Shown piece after piece: positions 9,643 to 18,696 of a DNA stretch of 64,000 nt. The stretch comes from Bradyrhizobium sp. AUGA SZCCT0176. GTDB lineage: Bacteria; Pseudomonadota; Alphaproteobacteria; Rhizobiales; Xanthobacteraceae. The notes under the pieces are model-generated. The model was not told the DNA's origin and searched no databases. It saw nothing but the letters and a program-made list of their open reading frames with translations. The number at the start of each line of letters is the position of its first letter. Position 1 is the first letter of the stretch. The stretch spans positions 186,001-250,000 of the forward strand of contig NZ_JAFCMB010000003.1 of the NCBI RefSeq assembly GCF_018130145.1, given 5' to 3'. A program made the translations under genes and the position numbers.

Positions 9643-10692
9643 TCACAAGCGTTCGCCCGCAAAATAACCCGACAACCCGGTGCCCGGCGCACAATTGACG
9701 TATTCGAAGATCTGGCCTTGCTCCGGCAGCACGAACACCTCGTGCCAGGTGCGGAGCTGATTGGCCTTGCCGAACTTACGATAACGCGCGATCGCGGCCG
9801 TGAAGATCGCCTCATGCGAGGCATGGCGCTCGGCCCAATTCTCCATGTGTTCCAGGGACAGAAAGTAACCGAGTGCGTGGGTCTCGAGTTCCGGCTGACC
9901 TTCGGCATCGCAGGTCTGCTGAAAGCGGAGCGAGCAGCAGCCGGTGGCCTCGGGACTTTCCTTCAAGTAAGCCATGCCGCGTTCCAGCGGTGCGCGCAGA
10001 TCGCGCATGTAATCCTCGGTCTGCGCCGGGTCGCAGCGACCCCAGAACGCGGCGGAGCGGATGACGGTGAAATTCAATGGCGTGATGATGCGCCAGCGTG
10101 CCGACCGGGTATCGCGGGCGACCGCCGCCGGCAAATCTTTCATCACAGGCGCCAGCGCATCCACGGCAGCCAGCGGAATCCGGTCCCGCATGGCGCCGTA
10201 ATAGCCGCAATAGGGCGTCGGATAGACCGCCACCTCAGGCGATCGGCTGAGCGCGGCCGGATAGTCTTTCCAATACAGCGTCTCCTGCCGCTCCACCGGC
10301 ACGGTGAGGCTTTCACGGAAATATCCATTCGGCTCGGCGAGACGCGCGGCGTCGGTCCACCAGGCCGTCAGGTGCGGATTGGCGAGCCAGTCATCGCGGC
10401 GCCCCTGATCAACCCAGTAGGTTGCGACGATGTGGGTATAGAGACCGTTCTGGTCGATAAACCAGGCATGGTCATGCACCGTCGGTCCGCTCGGAAGGCC
10501 GATCGCCGTCTCGATCCAGGGGAAGAACGGCGACGCGTAGACGCTCTCGGCATCGCGCCCCTGAATGCCGTGGAACGCCACGCACAGCGTCTCGCACTTG
10601 TTGGCGAAGCCGGCGGACCAGCGCTGCACCACGGGTTCAAAGCCCTTGGGCTTGCGCAGCGGATTGACGCGATCGAAAACCTGAAGTCCCAT
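9643..10692 (-). CDS. oxdA: aldoxime dehydratase (phenylacetaldoxime dehydratase family, heme enzyme)
   Basis: 349 residues, close to the usual ~350. The family removes water from aldoximes to give nitriles through direct substrate binding to ferrous heme. Segments expected of OxdA proteins are present: FHGIQGRDAES near the start, the Arg/Ser region ITPLNFTVIRSAAFWGRCDP, and HALGYFLSLEHMENWAERH, which should carry the heme-ligating and catalytic His residues. Together with the nitrilase it makes the aldoxime-nitrile pathway. The specific substrate (arylalkyl or alkyl aldoxime) is not predictable from sequence alone. Confidence 0.92.
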   Translation of the reverse strand: MGLQVFDRVNPLRKPKGFEPVVQRWSAGFANKCETLCVAFHGIQGRDAESVYASPFFPWIETAIGLPSGPTVHDHAWFIDQNGLYTHIVATYWVDQGRRDDWLANPHLTAWWTDAARLAEPNGYFRESLTVPVERQETLYWKDYPAALSRSPEVAVYPTPYCGYYGAMRDRIPLAAVDALAPVMKDLPAAVARDTRSARWRIITPLNFTVIRSAAFWGRCDPAQTEDYMRDLRAPLERGMAYLKESPEATGCCSLRFQQTCDAEGQPELETHALGYFLSLEHMENWAERHASHEAIFTAAIARYRKFGKANQLRTWHEVFVLPEQGQIFEYVNCAPGTGLSGYFAGERL

Positions 10693-10716
10693 TTTGTTCT
10701 CCCCTACTTTTCTTTG

Positions 10717-11451
10717 TTAGTGAACGCCGAAATACGCCTTGTGCAGTTCGGCATTCTGCTTCAGCGATTCCGCATCGCCCTCCGCCACGACCTGGCCCTG
10801 CACCAGCACATAGCCGTAGTCGGCGACGTCGAGCGTCTGGCGCACATTCTGTTCGACCAGCAGGATCGACAATCCGGCCGTCTTCAGCCGCCGCACAATT
10901 CCGAATACCTCGGAAACGAACAGCGGCGACAATCCAAGTGACGGCTCGTCGAATACCACCAGTTCGGGATCGGTCATCAGCCCGCGCGCAATCGACAGCA
11001 TCGAGCGCTCGCCGCCGGAGAGCGTGCCGGCCAACTGACCTCGCCGCTCCCGCAGCCGCGGAAATGTCTCGAACAGTTCTTCCATGCGCGCAGCCACACG
11101 CCTGGAATCGCGCATCAGGAGACCGCCGACCTTCAGATTGTCCAGCACCGTCATCCGCGGCAGGACGCGGTTGCCTTCGGGCACCGTGGCGATACCAAGC
11201 GCGGCGATCTTGTGTGTCGGCATATTCGCGATCGAATCGTTGCCGAAAAACACCTCGCCCTTGCGCACGCGGTTGAGGCCGAGAATGGTGCGGATCAGCG
11301 TGCTCTTTCCGGCGCCATTGGCGCCGAGGATACAGGTCACCGTGCCCGGCTTGACCTCGACCGTGACTCCCTTCAGCACATCGGCGCGATCGTAACCGGC
11401 GGTAATGCCGAGTGCCGAGAGTTTGCGCGTTGCCGTGCCGCCGGCGATCAT
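10717..11451 (-). CDS. livF: branched-chain-type ABC transporter ATPase LivF
   Basis: 244 residues. Walker A GANGAGKST, signature LSGGERSML, Walker B LVVFDEPSLGLSP and the switch-His region EQNVRQTL are all present, as is the short LivF C-terminus (LHKAYFGVH). It hydrolyses ATP at the inner membrane with LivG to drive import. Its start overlaps the stop of livG by 4 bases (ATGA), so the two are translationally coupled. Confidence 0.93.
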   Translation of the reverse strand: MIAGGTATRKLSALGITAGYDRADVLKGVTVEVKPGTVTCILGANGAGKSTLIRTILGLNRVRKGEVFFGNDSIANMPTHKIAALGIATVPEGNRVLPRMTVLDNLKVGGLLMRDSRRVAARMEELFETFPRLRERRGQLAGTLSGGERSMLSIARGLMTDPELVVFDEPSLGLSPLFVSEVFGIVRRLKTAGLSILLVEQNVRQTLDVADYGYVLVQGQVVAEGDAESLKQNAELHKAYFGVH

Positions 11452-12227
11452 TGGCTCACTCCCAGATAGGCGGTCTGGACATCGGGATTGGCGATCAGCG
11501 CATCGAAGGTGCCTTCGAAGATCTTGCGGCCGAAATTCAGCACGACGCAGCGGTCGGAGACGCGGCGGATCACATCCATTTCGTGCTCAACCAGGATCAC
11601 CGCCAGATCGGGCATCTCCTGACGAAACGCCAGCAGATCGTCCATCAACTGGCGCGTCTCGTCATGCGTCATGCCCGCCGACGGTTCATCCAGCAACAGC
11701 AGCCTCGGCGCCCCGATCAGCGCACGGCAGATTTCGATCCGCCGGCGGTCGATCATCGTGAACGAACCGGCAGGCTGAAACAGCCGGTCGGCAATGACGG
11801 GGTTGAAGCGATGCGCCAGCGCGCGGGCGCGATCGACCATTCCGCCGAGCTCGTCGCACCAGCGTCGGCGGCGAAACAGGTTGCTAAACAGCCCGAGATC
11901 GAGCCTGCACAAGGCGCCGACCACGATATTGTCGAACACGCTCTGGTCCAACATCAGCCTCGAACGCTGAAAGGTTCTGGCGACGCCTGCCCTGCCGATC
12001 ATTTGTGGCGGCTTGGCGAACAGATCGCGCGCGTCGAGGCGCACCGATCCGGCCGACGGCTTGTAGAGCCCGGTCACCACGTTGAAGAACGTGGTCTTGC
12101 CCGATCCGTTGGGGCCGACCAGCCCGACCGTTTCGCCCTTGCCGACCTCGATATCGAGACCATCAAGTGCGACGAGACCGTCGAAGCGCATCGTGAGGCC
12201 GCCGCAGGCCAGCAAGGGAGCGTTCAT
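11448..12227 (-). CDS. livG: branched-chain-type ABC transporter ATPase LivG
   Basis: 259 residues. Walker A GPNGSGKTT and Walker B LLLLDEPSAGMT are clear. The signature position reads SFTMIDRRRIEICRAL instead of the usual LSGGQ-like text, which is a common loosening in LivG proteins. The C-terminal NPDVQTAYLG is typical. The start overlaps the livM stop by 4 bases. Confidence 0.92.
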   Translation of the reverse strand: MNAPLLACGGLTMRFDGLVALDGLDIEVGKGETVGLVGPNGSGKTTFFNVVTGLYKPSAGSVRLDARDLFAKPPQMIGRAGVARTFQRSRLMLDQSVFDNIVVGALCRLDLGLFSNLFRRRRWCDELGGMVDRARALAHRFNPVIADRLFQPAGSFTMIDRRRIEICRALIGAPRLLLLDEPSAGMTHDETRQLMDDLLAFRQEMPDLAVILVEHEMDVIRRVSDRCVVLNFGRKIFEGTFDALIANPDVQTAYLGVSQ

Positions 12228-13429
12228 GCGCCCGCTCCCGGCCGCCCGATGAAACGCGACAGATCGCGGATCGGGCGCGGCAAGATGCCCGACGGGCGGA
12301 ACAGCAGGATGGCCAGCACCAGCAACGCGAAGATCAGCAGCCGGAATTCCTGAATGGCCTGCAGCTTTTCGGGGATGACGAGGATCACCATGGCGGCGAC
12401 CACGGCACCCCAGAAATTGCCGAGACCGCCGAGCACGATGATCGACAGCATCAACAGGGAGTCGCCGAGCCCGGACCCGTTCGGCGTCACGAACCCGTTC
12501 ATCATGCCGTAAACCGCCCCGGCAACCCCGATCACGGCGTTGCCGATCAGGAACGCGACCACCTTCCAGCGGGCAATCGACAGGCCGAACACCGAGGCCG
12601 CGGTCTCATCGCTGCGCACGGCGTCGAGCGCGATCCCGATCCAGGACCGCTCGATGCGGCGGATCAGCGTGAAGGCCACGGCGAAGATGCAGATCGAAAG
12701 TACGGCGTAGGGCAGATAGAATGACACGTCCCATGGACCGATCGACGACACCCGGTTGAAGTCGAGGCCGAGGATCGAAAAACCCTTGATCTTCATGCCC
12801 TGCGGGCCGCCCAGCGTGTCGTTCACCTCCAGCAGGCTACGCAGCAGCAGGCCGAATGCGATGGTCACAAGGGCGGCATAGTGCCCGCGGGTCCTCAGCA
12901 CCGGCAGTAACAAAATGACCCCGATCGCGCCGGTCACAATGCCGCTGACAACGAGAATCAGCAGATGCGGAATCCCGGCATACGCCGTCATGACGGCAGC
13001 CGTGTACGAACCGAGCACAAAGAACGCCGCACCGGCGAAGTTGGCAATTCCGGCGAATGCCAGCTGAAGATTCAGCGCGATGCAGGCCGTGGAAAACAGC
13101 GCCACGGTCGCCAGCATCAACAGCGTGTAATGCTCGCCGCGAAAGACGACGATCAGGCCCAGCGCGCAGACGAAAGCGACGCCGTTGGCGAATCCGCTGT
13201 AGTCGCCGCAGATCGCCGAGATATCCTGACCGAGCGGCGTGCGATCGGCGATCGCGAACATCACCAGAAAGGCCGCGAGCAGGCCGAGCACCTGAATCTG
13301 TGATTCCGCGTGCATCATCAGGCCGCCGCCTGCAAACAGCAACGCTACCGTGAGCACGACCACGGCCCGCGGATGACGCTGCATCCGAAGCGGCGATAAT
13401 ACGGGAATCGGGGAAGGAATGCTACTCAT
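12224..13429 (-). CDS. livM: branched-chain-type ABC transporter permease LivM
   Basis: 401 residues. The start is the ATG at 13429, overlapping the livH stop (TGATG); the open frame extends further upstream but that part is an antiparallel reading of livH. About ten hydrophobic helices are visible, with the LivM motif VRSDETAASVFGLSIARWK and the loop GSGLGDSLLMLSIIVLGGLG. It forms the inner-membrane channel with LivH. Confidence 0.92.
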   Translation of the reverse strand: MSSIPSPIPVLSPLRMQRHPRAVVVLTVALLFAGGGLMMHAESQIQVLGLLAAFLVMFAIADRTPLGQDISAICGDYSGFANGVAFVCALGLIVVFRGEHYTLLMLATVALFSTACIALNLQLAFAGIANFAGAAFFVLGSYTAAVMTAYAGIPHLLILVVSGIVTGAIGVILLLPVLRTRGHYAALVTIAFGLLLRSLLEVNDTLGGPQGMKIKGFSILGLDFNRVSSIGPWDVSFYLPYAVLSICIFAVAFTLIRRIERSWIGIALDAVRSDETAASVFGLSIARWKVVAFLIGNAVIGVAGAVYGMMNGFVTPNGSGLGDSLLMLSIIVLGGLGNFWGAVVAAMVILVIPEKLQAIQEFRLLIFALLVLAILLFRPSGILPRPIRDLSRFIGRPGAGA

Positions 13430-14349
13430 CACACCCGCTCGCTGCGGCGCTCGGCGATCAGGCCGGTTGGGAAGATCGCAATCAGGATGATGATTGCCGC
13501 GAACGCGATGACGTCCTTGTATGCGCTTGAAACCGGCAGCGCGACCACGACCAGGGTCTGTACGCCGGCAAACAGGAAGCCGCCGATGATCGGCCCGAGC
13601 ATGCTGCCGAGCCCGCCGACGACGGCCGAAGCGAAACCGATGATGCCGAGCAGGACGCCCATGTTGAAGTTGATCTCGCGGTAGTAGAGCCCGAGCATGC
13701 AGCCGGCGAACGCCGCGAGCGCGGAGCCCAGCGCAAACGTTCCCAGAACCACCGTCTGGAAATCGATCCCCGACAGCCTTGCTACCTCGCCGTCCTGCGC
13801 CACCGCGCGAATGGCCAGCCCAAATCGCGTGCGGGTGATCAGAAGATGCGTGCCCAGCACCAGCAGCAGGCCGGCGGCGAGGATCATCACGCTGTCGACG
13901 CCGACACTGAACGAACCGGCTTTGATGACGCCGCCCGGCAGCAGCGCCGGAAACGGCTTTGGATTGCCGCCGTTGGGCACGCCGAGCCGGATGGCTTCGC
14001 GCAGCACGGTGCCCGCCATCAAGGTGGCGAGCAGCACATTGACACCGGGTGCATGGCGCAGCGGCAGCACCAGAACGCGGCCGATGATCACCCCGGCCAA
14101 CGCACCGATGGTCACGGCCGCGGCTATTCCCGAGGCCAGCGCCAGCACCGGCGGCAGCGCAACCAGCCCTCCCGCAAGCCCGACCGCACCGAGGCTGGAG
14201 AATGCGCCGACGGTCACGACATCGCCGTGCGAGAACTTGATGACGTCGAGCACGCCGAAGAACAGCGAGAAGCCGACCGCGATCATCGCGTAGATCACGC
14301 CCAGCATCAGGCCGTTGAAAAGCTGCTGGGCAAGGATGCCGACGTCCAT
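13429..14349 (-). CDS. livH: branched-chain-type ABC transporter permease LivH
   Basis: 306 residues from ATG 14349 (MDVGILAQQLF), which fits the family N-terminus and has CAGGAC upstream; a longer frame adds a non-family leader. Hallmarks are NGLMLGVIYAMIAVGFSLFFGVLDVIKFSHGD and AVAQDGEVARLSGI. A gap of 83 bases separates it from the binding-protein gene. Confidence 0.92.
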   Translation of the reverse strand: MDVGILAQQLFNGLMLGVIYAMIAVGFSLFFGVLDVIKFSHGDVVTVGAFSSLGAVGLAGGLVALPPVLALASGIAAAVTIGALAGVIIGRVLVLPLRHAPGVNVLLATLMAGTVLREAIRLGVPNGGNPKPFPALLPGGVIKAGSFSVGVDSVMILAAGLLLVLGTHLLITRTRFGLAIRAVAQDGEVARLSGIDFQTVVLGTFALGSALAAFAGCMLGLYYREINFNMGVLLGIIGFASAVVGGLGSMLGPIIGGFLFAGVQTLVVVALPVSSAYKDVIAFAAIIILIAIFPTGLIAERRSERV

Positions 14350-14432
14350 CGCGGAGTCCTGATTGTAAGGAAGATTTGTCGATGCGGTGGGAGCGGCGAG
14401 CCGAAGCTCGCCGCAATCAAGCTGGTGCTCGG

Positions 14433-15599
14433 CTAGTTCCTGGCGAGCTTCTTCTTGCCGGCGGCATAGTCGCTGTCCGGCCAATAGACCCACTTGCCGT
14501 CCTGGGCCACGTAGACATTGGCGTTGACGATGTTCTGGCGGTGATCGTCGAAGTTGATCTCGCCGACCAGTGCCTTGTAACCCTTGGTGACGTTGAGTAC
14601 TTCCTTCATCTTCTTGCGATCGGGACCGGTCTTTTCGATCGCATCCATCACCAGGTTGGTGGCGGAATAGGCGAACGGGCCGTAGGCGTCGGGGTCCTCG
14701 CGGAAGCCGGCCTTGGCGTAGGCCTCGAGAAAGGCCTGGCCTTGCGGATATTTACTGATCGGCGCGCCGTTGTGGAACGAGATCGTGCCCTCGCCGGCGC
14801 TACCTGCGCCTTCGAGGAAACCAGCCGTCATGATGCCGGAAACACCGGCAAGCTGGGCGGCGACGCCGACGCGATCCATCTGCGCGCGCAGGCGGACGCC
14901 GAGCGGCGTCAATCCGCCGATCAGAATGAGGTCAGGCTTCAGCTCCTTGATCCTGGTGAGTTCCGCCGTGAAGTCCTGCTGGTCGGGGCTGACCGGGAAT
15001 GTCGCAACGATCTCGCCGCCGGTCGGCTTGAGATATTCAGTGAAATACTTGTTCTGGCCCTTGCCGTAATCCGTGGTGTCATGGACGACGACAAACTTCT
15101 TGTAACCCTGCTTGGTGAGGAAATCCGCAGCCAGCTTGCCCTCGTTGATCATGGTGCCGTTGACGCGATGGATTTCGCGGTAATCGTTGCCGTAGGTGAT
15201 CTCGGGCAGGATCGCACCCCACACCACCACAGGCAGGCCGAAGCGCGAATAGGTGTCGACCGTGGCGATGCCGACGGCGGAGCAGTAATGCGTAATGCCG
15301 GCGATGATGGAGTTGTCGGAAGCCGCCTTGGTTGCGACCTGAATGCCGACATTTGGCTTGCACTCATCGTCAAACGTCACGAGTTCATAGCTGTATTTCG
15401 CCGCCGGATCGGCATTACGCAGCTGAACCGCCAGCTGCGCGGAGTTGCGGCCGCCGAGGCCCGGCGCGGAATTGCCGCCTGACAGCGGGCCGATGAATGC
15501 GAGTTTCACGGTATCCTTGGCAAGTACCGCGGAAGGGAACGGCGCGGCCAGAGCCAGCGTTCCGCTCAGCAACAGCAACAAACTGGATTTTGGATTCAT
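14433..15599 (-). CDS. periplasmic substrate-binding protein of the Liv-type ABC importer
   Basis: 388 residues from ATG 15599 with GGAGTGGGGTGG ahead. A signal peptide (MNPKSSLLLLL to PSAVLA) precedes a Peripla_BP_6 domain starting KDTVKLAFIGPLSGG. Residues such as YCSAVGIATVDTY and TTDYGKGQNKYF fit this fold. It is first gene of an operon that ends in aldoxime dehydratase and nitrilase, so the ligand may be an aldoxime, a nitrile or a derived amino acid or carboxylate rather than a branched-chain amino acid. That is inference from context. Confidence 0.92.
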   Translation of the reverse strand: MNPKSSLLLLLSGTLALAAPFPSAVLAKDTVKLAFIGPLSGGNSAPGLGGRNSAQLAVQLRNADPAAKYSYELVTFDDECKPNVGIQVATKAASDNSIIAGITHYCSAVGIATVDTYSRFGLPVVVWGAILPEITYGNDYREIHRVNGTMINEGKLAADFLTKQGYKKFVVVHDTTDYGKGQNKYFTEYLKPTGGEIVATFPVSPDQQDFTAELTRIKELKPDLILIGGLTPLGVRLRAQMDRVGVAAQLAGVSGIMTAGFLEGAGSAGEGTISFHNGAPISKYPQGQAFLEAYAKAGFREDPDAYGPFAYSATNLVMDAIEKTGPDRKKMKEVLNVTKGYKALVGEINFDDHRQNIVNANVYVAQDGKWVYWPDSDYAAGKKKLARN

Positions 15600-16276
15600 G
15601 ACCACCCCACTCCTCTGTGTCGGGAGAAGTGTAGAGCGGCCCTTTCGGGTGTGGACAGTGCACATTTTTGCAGAACGACGTGCGCCGAGCGGCAAGCCCG
15701 ATGAAGTTTGCGCCCTGCACTGCCACTTTCTGCCGCAAGCTGCCGTCACTTTGGGCTAAAGCACCGTGTCGCCGGGCAAATCCGTGCATCCGAACTCGCC
15801 CACCGCCATACCAACGAGGGGATTCGCTAAGTGCCTCAGGCTCCGCGCAAGTGGCATTCGAACCGGCCACTTGGTTTGATATCTAGTATGTATTTACAAT
15901 TCAATTTCACGGCGCGATCCAATCTCATCACCCTCTCGAAATGATTGATCCATCGCCAATCTTCAAGCCGAACTCATTTCAATCCTGCTCACGTTGCTTG
16001 TGGCTAGATTTATTGTGAGCTCCCGGGTTGCACACATCGTGCACATGCCGCCTCCTAACTCACGTCATGAGGAAGTTTGAGCTAGATCCAGGGAGCCGAA
16101 GATCGCCAAATCTAGCATGGGGCGACAACGCCCGCTTTGCGCCAGAAGCGGTCCTCTGGACCGCCTATTTTTTTCAGTCAACTCAATACCGATTGACCGC
16201 CGGCTTGAGCTGGCCTCAATGCGTCACATGAGTTCATCTCTATATCAATTGCCGAAAGGTCGCCCGCCGCTGGTTG
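15600..16276. other. intergenic region ahead of the ABC/aldoxime operon
   Basis: 677 bases between two minus-strand genes. It should hold the operon promoter, but neither a clear sigma-70 nor a correctly spaced sigma-54 site could be picked by eye. No gene is seen. Confidence 0.4.
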
Positions 16277-17452
16277 TTAGGGAAGCGAATGGCCGAGGAA
16301 AAAACGCAACATTTCCCTCGTTGCGTCCGGTCCCTGCGGATCGGTGTAGGAGCCCGCAGGGCTACCGCCCGACCAAGCGTGGGCGCCGCCGTGGATATTC
16401 CAATGCTCCAGGATTTCGTGTCCGCCGGCATAGGTATGGGTCGTGCGGGTGTATTCATGGCCTCCAGGTATCTGCCCGCGATGCACCGTTTCTTGCGTGC
16501 GCGTTGTACCGATGGCCTGTTCAAGAACTTGACCGCCATTGTTTGGATGCACGGTGGTGTCGCGGTCACCGTGAAAAATAATTGTCGGCACAGGCGGCCC
16601 ATTACCGGAAATGACCCTGCGACCCGCCACGCCGCCTTGTCGCATGGCAGCAAATGCGGAAGGCACGTCAGTAGCGGGCCCGCAGGCGAGGCCGGAATGG
16701 ATCCCGACAGCCGCATACAGATCACTGTAGGTTGCCCCCATGATAGCGGCAGCGGCCGCCCCGGCAGAGAGCCCGGCGACATAGGCCCGTTTTGGATCAA
16801 TCGAATAATCGCGCATGACCTGGCGGGTGATGCCTGCGATTAGCGAGGGCTCGCCTACGGCTCGTTGCTGGTCGGCTGTGCGAAACCAGTTCCAGCATTT
16901 CGACTGGTTAGCGTCGCTGCTCTGGGTAGGATAAACCACGAAGCACGTTTGTTCTTCTGCGACGAAGTTCATTCTCGTACCGGCGGCGAAATCATCCGGC
17001 GACTGGGTGCAGCCGTGAAGCATTACGACCAAGGGACGCGGCTGGCCCTTGTAGCCGCTGGGGACGAAAAGCTTGTAAACTCGGCTTCCCGCCGGATTGC
17101 TGTAAGCTGCTTCCGTGAACTTCCTACCTTCCGGCACGATTTCCGATGGCGACGGGGGAGTGCGCTTCACGCCTCGCATTCCGAGCCAAGAACCATCCTT
17201 CGTTCGATCGAATAACGGCTGGAGTCTGCGAGGTGTCTGCGCCCGGTGCGCGCTACCGACCTCCACGTCATTGGCCTTCACGTCGATGGTAAGGGGCTCG
17301 CGGCCCGGCAGCGCGGCGCGCCCGGGGGTGCGCGGTGTCACGTCCGGCGCGCGCTCCCCGCGAAGCATGCGCTGAAGGAGCGCGGTGGCTTCGGCAAGTT
17401 GGCCCGCATGCGTCAGCCGGGTGGCTTCGCGAATGGTGTCCTGGTTCAGCAT
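16277..17452 (-). CDS. PHB depolymerase-family esterase (alpha/beta hydrolase)
   Basis: 391 residues. The hydrolase core runs from about 120 to 370: VVMLHGCTQSPDDFAAGT is the oxyanion region, GLSAGAAAA the nucleophile elbow (Ser), and a C-terminal His lies in GGAHAWSGG. The family splits short polyester or phenolic ester bonds. The first 45 residues (LNQDTIREATRLTHAGQLAEA) are a helical leader that I recall from rhizobial members, perhaps for granule association. No clear signal peptide is seen, suggesting a cytoplasmic role on PHB-type oligomers. It starts 5 bases after the upstream regulator stop, so the pair is coupled. Confidence 0.85.
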   Translation of the reverse strand: MLNQDTIREATRLTHAGQLAEATALLQRMLRGERAPDVTPRTPGRAALPGREPLTIDVKANDVEVGSAHRAQTPRRLQPLFDRTKDGSWLGMRGVKRTPPSPSEIVPEGRKFTEAAYSNPAGSRVYKLFVPSGYKGQPRPLVVMLHGCTQSPDDFAAGTRMNFVAEEQTCFVVYPTQSSDANQSKCWNWFRTADQQRAVGEPSLIAGITRQVMRDYSIDPKRAYVAGLSAGAAAAAIMGATYSDLYAAVGIHSGLACGPATDVPSAFAAMRQGGVAGRRVISGNGPPVPTIIFHGDRDTTVHPNNGGQVLEQAIGTTRTQETVHRGQIPGGHEYTRTTHTYAGGHEILEHWNIHGGAHAWSGGSPAGSYTDPQGPDATREMLRFFLGHSLP

Positions 17453-17457
17453 CGGGT

Positions 17458-17877
17458 TTACCTCGTTCTGTCGGCCAGAGCAGCCTTGACCGCCGGACTG
17501 GCGTGCAAAGCTCCCAGCACTGAGACTGAGCCGATCGTGGCGCGGGCGAGATCGGCCGTGACGTCTTGGGCTATGCTGGCAAGGCCCAGAACATTGATGT
17601 GCAACATCTCACCGGCCCGCCGCGCCGCTTCGAGATCCGCTCGGCTATAATTTCTCAAACCCAAGTCCAGCCCTTTGCGGAGCGTTGACTGCTTGACCAC
17701 GTCGGCGTGGCGTTCGAGTTGGTTGCGGATTGCCGTTCGAATAAAATCAGTGCGGTTCGAATAGAAACCTTCCTGCACCATTAAATCCACATGTCCAAGA
17801 TCGACATACCCGAGATTGACCGTGATTTTCTCCGTCTCAGCGGCCTTTGGTCGAAGTTCGTTGACATTAGAGGGCAT
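17458..17877 (-). CDS. ribbon-helix-helix (CopG-type) regulator
   Basis: 139 residues from ATG 17877. Residues about 16-50 (EKITVNLGYVDLGHVDLMV followed by NRTDFIRTAIRNQLERH) match an MetJ/Arc DNA-binding arm and helix pair. The C-terminal half is helical and unassigned. It is co-transcribed with the PHB-depolymerase-like esterase, so it probably controls that gene. An inverted repeat (17881-17913) lies 3 bases upstream of its start codon and is a likely autoregulatory site. Confidence 0.78.
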   Translation of the reverse strand: MPSNVNELRPKAAETEKITVNLGYVDLGHVDLMVQEGFYSNRTDFIRTAIRNQLERHADVVKQSTLRKGLDLGLRNYSRADLEAARRAGEMLHINVLGLASIAQDVTADLARATIGSVSVLGALHASPAVKAALADRTR

Positions 17878-17880
17878 GTT

Positions 17881-17913
17881 ATACCATCCGCAAACCATCT
17901 GCATGGATGGTAT
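17881..17913. promoter_or_regulatory. inverted repeat, candidate operator of the RHH regulator
   Basis: Nine-base perfect arms ATACCATCC (17881-17889) and GGATGGTAT (17905-17913) with a 15-base spacer that itself holds another ACCATC. Overlap with the translation start region of the regulator gene suggests autorepression. Confidence 0.5.
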
Positions 17914-18157
17914 ATGGATGGCGCGGTATTCAAGGGCGCGCCGGCTAAATGATCGTCCGTCGTCGCCGTCGACCATAGGTGAATGGTTTGGGTGCATTGC
18001 GGTGACGGCCGCATTTGAGGCTCTTAGGTCGGCTGTCTGCACTCAATCGGCAGATTGGCGAAGTCCGCCTTGCGAGCCATAAGCGGTTGTCCGCTTTTCT
18101 AAACGGACCACGCTTTGAAAGACCAAGTGCGAGGGGACGACTTGATTGGTCCCAATA

Positions 18158-18538
18158 TCAGGCAGCCGCGAGCCCGCGCCGGCGTTGAACCCTATGACCC
18201 ATCATCTGAACGACATTAGGCGGAAGGTCGGTCGGGTCGGAAACGACCGGCGGGGGAAGAGCGACCGGCGTGAGCGCCGGTTCGGCCGACGGCGCTTCAA
18301 TCAAGATTAAAAACTCACGGCCCTTCTGCGTGATCTGCCACCCGCTGGGCTCTCGCAGCACGTAGCCGCTGGAGAAAATGTCCAATTCAGGCGCGCGTGC
18401 CGCCAGCCGCTTCATCCTTTGAGACCAATCTGCGCCGCTACAAGTCAGAACCGCAACGTAGCGCTTGAGGTCCGCAAGCGATGCACGCCCTTCAGGGTGT
18501 CCCGCCAAAACTTTCAAGACTGTGATCTGAAAACTCAC
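18158..18538 (-). CDS. small hypothetical protein, possible winged-helix fold
   Basis: 126 residues. The N-terminal 80 residues look like a winged helix (ITVLKVLAGHPEGRASLADLKRYVAVL, then LREPSGWQITQKGREFLILIE), followed by a Pro-rich tail. I recall similar short proteins from Bradyrhizobium without a function. It stands alone between the RHH regulator and the glutathione transferase. Confidence 0.6.
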   Translation of the reverse strand: MSFQITVLKVLAGHPEGRASLADLKRYVAVLTCSGADWSQRMKRLAARAPELDIFSSGYVLREPSGWQITQKGREFLILIEAPSAEPALTPVALPPPVVSDPTDLPPNVVQMMGHRVQRRRGLAAA

Positions 18539-18696
18539 GCCACGCCCGCCACCGCGACTGAAAACAGTGGTGAAGCTAATGGCAGGATCAATTTCGGTCT
18601 ATCTGGTGCGATCAAAAAGCAACCCGACTTCTCAGATTTTTCCCGTGAGCGTCAAATTCGCAACACGAATGGAACTTTCCTGTTTCGTTTGTTGAT

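Noticed and set aside
9472..10941. 489-residue plus-strand open frame opposite nitrilase and aldoxime dehydratase
   Set aside because: It is antisense to two clear enzyme genes; its protein is Arg/Gly-rich with no domain, as expected for antisense frames in GC-rich DNA.
13430..14416. Upstream extension of livM to a 730-residue protein
   Set aside because: The extra part is an alternative-frame reading of livH; the TGATG overlap and the family N-terminus put the start at 13429.
14376..15482. 368-residue plus-strand open frame opposite the ABC binding protein
   Set aside because: Antisense to a well-supported gene; no ribosome site or family feature.
15640..15740. Sigma-54 promoter ahead of the ABC/aldoxime operon
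   Set aside because: A TGGCAG-like element is present, but the spacing to a GC element is off by one base and no enhancer site is seen.
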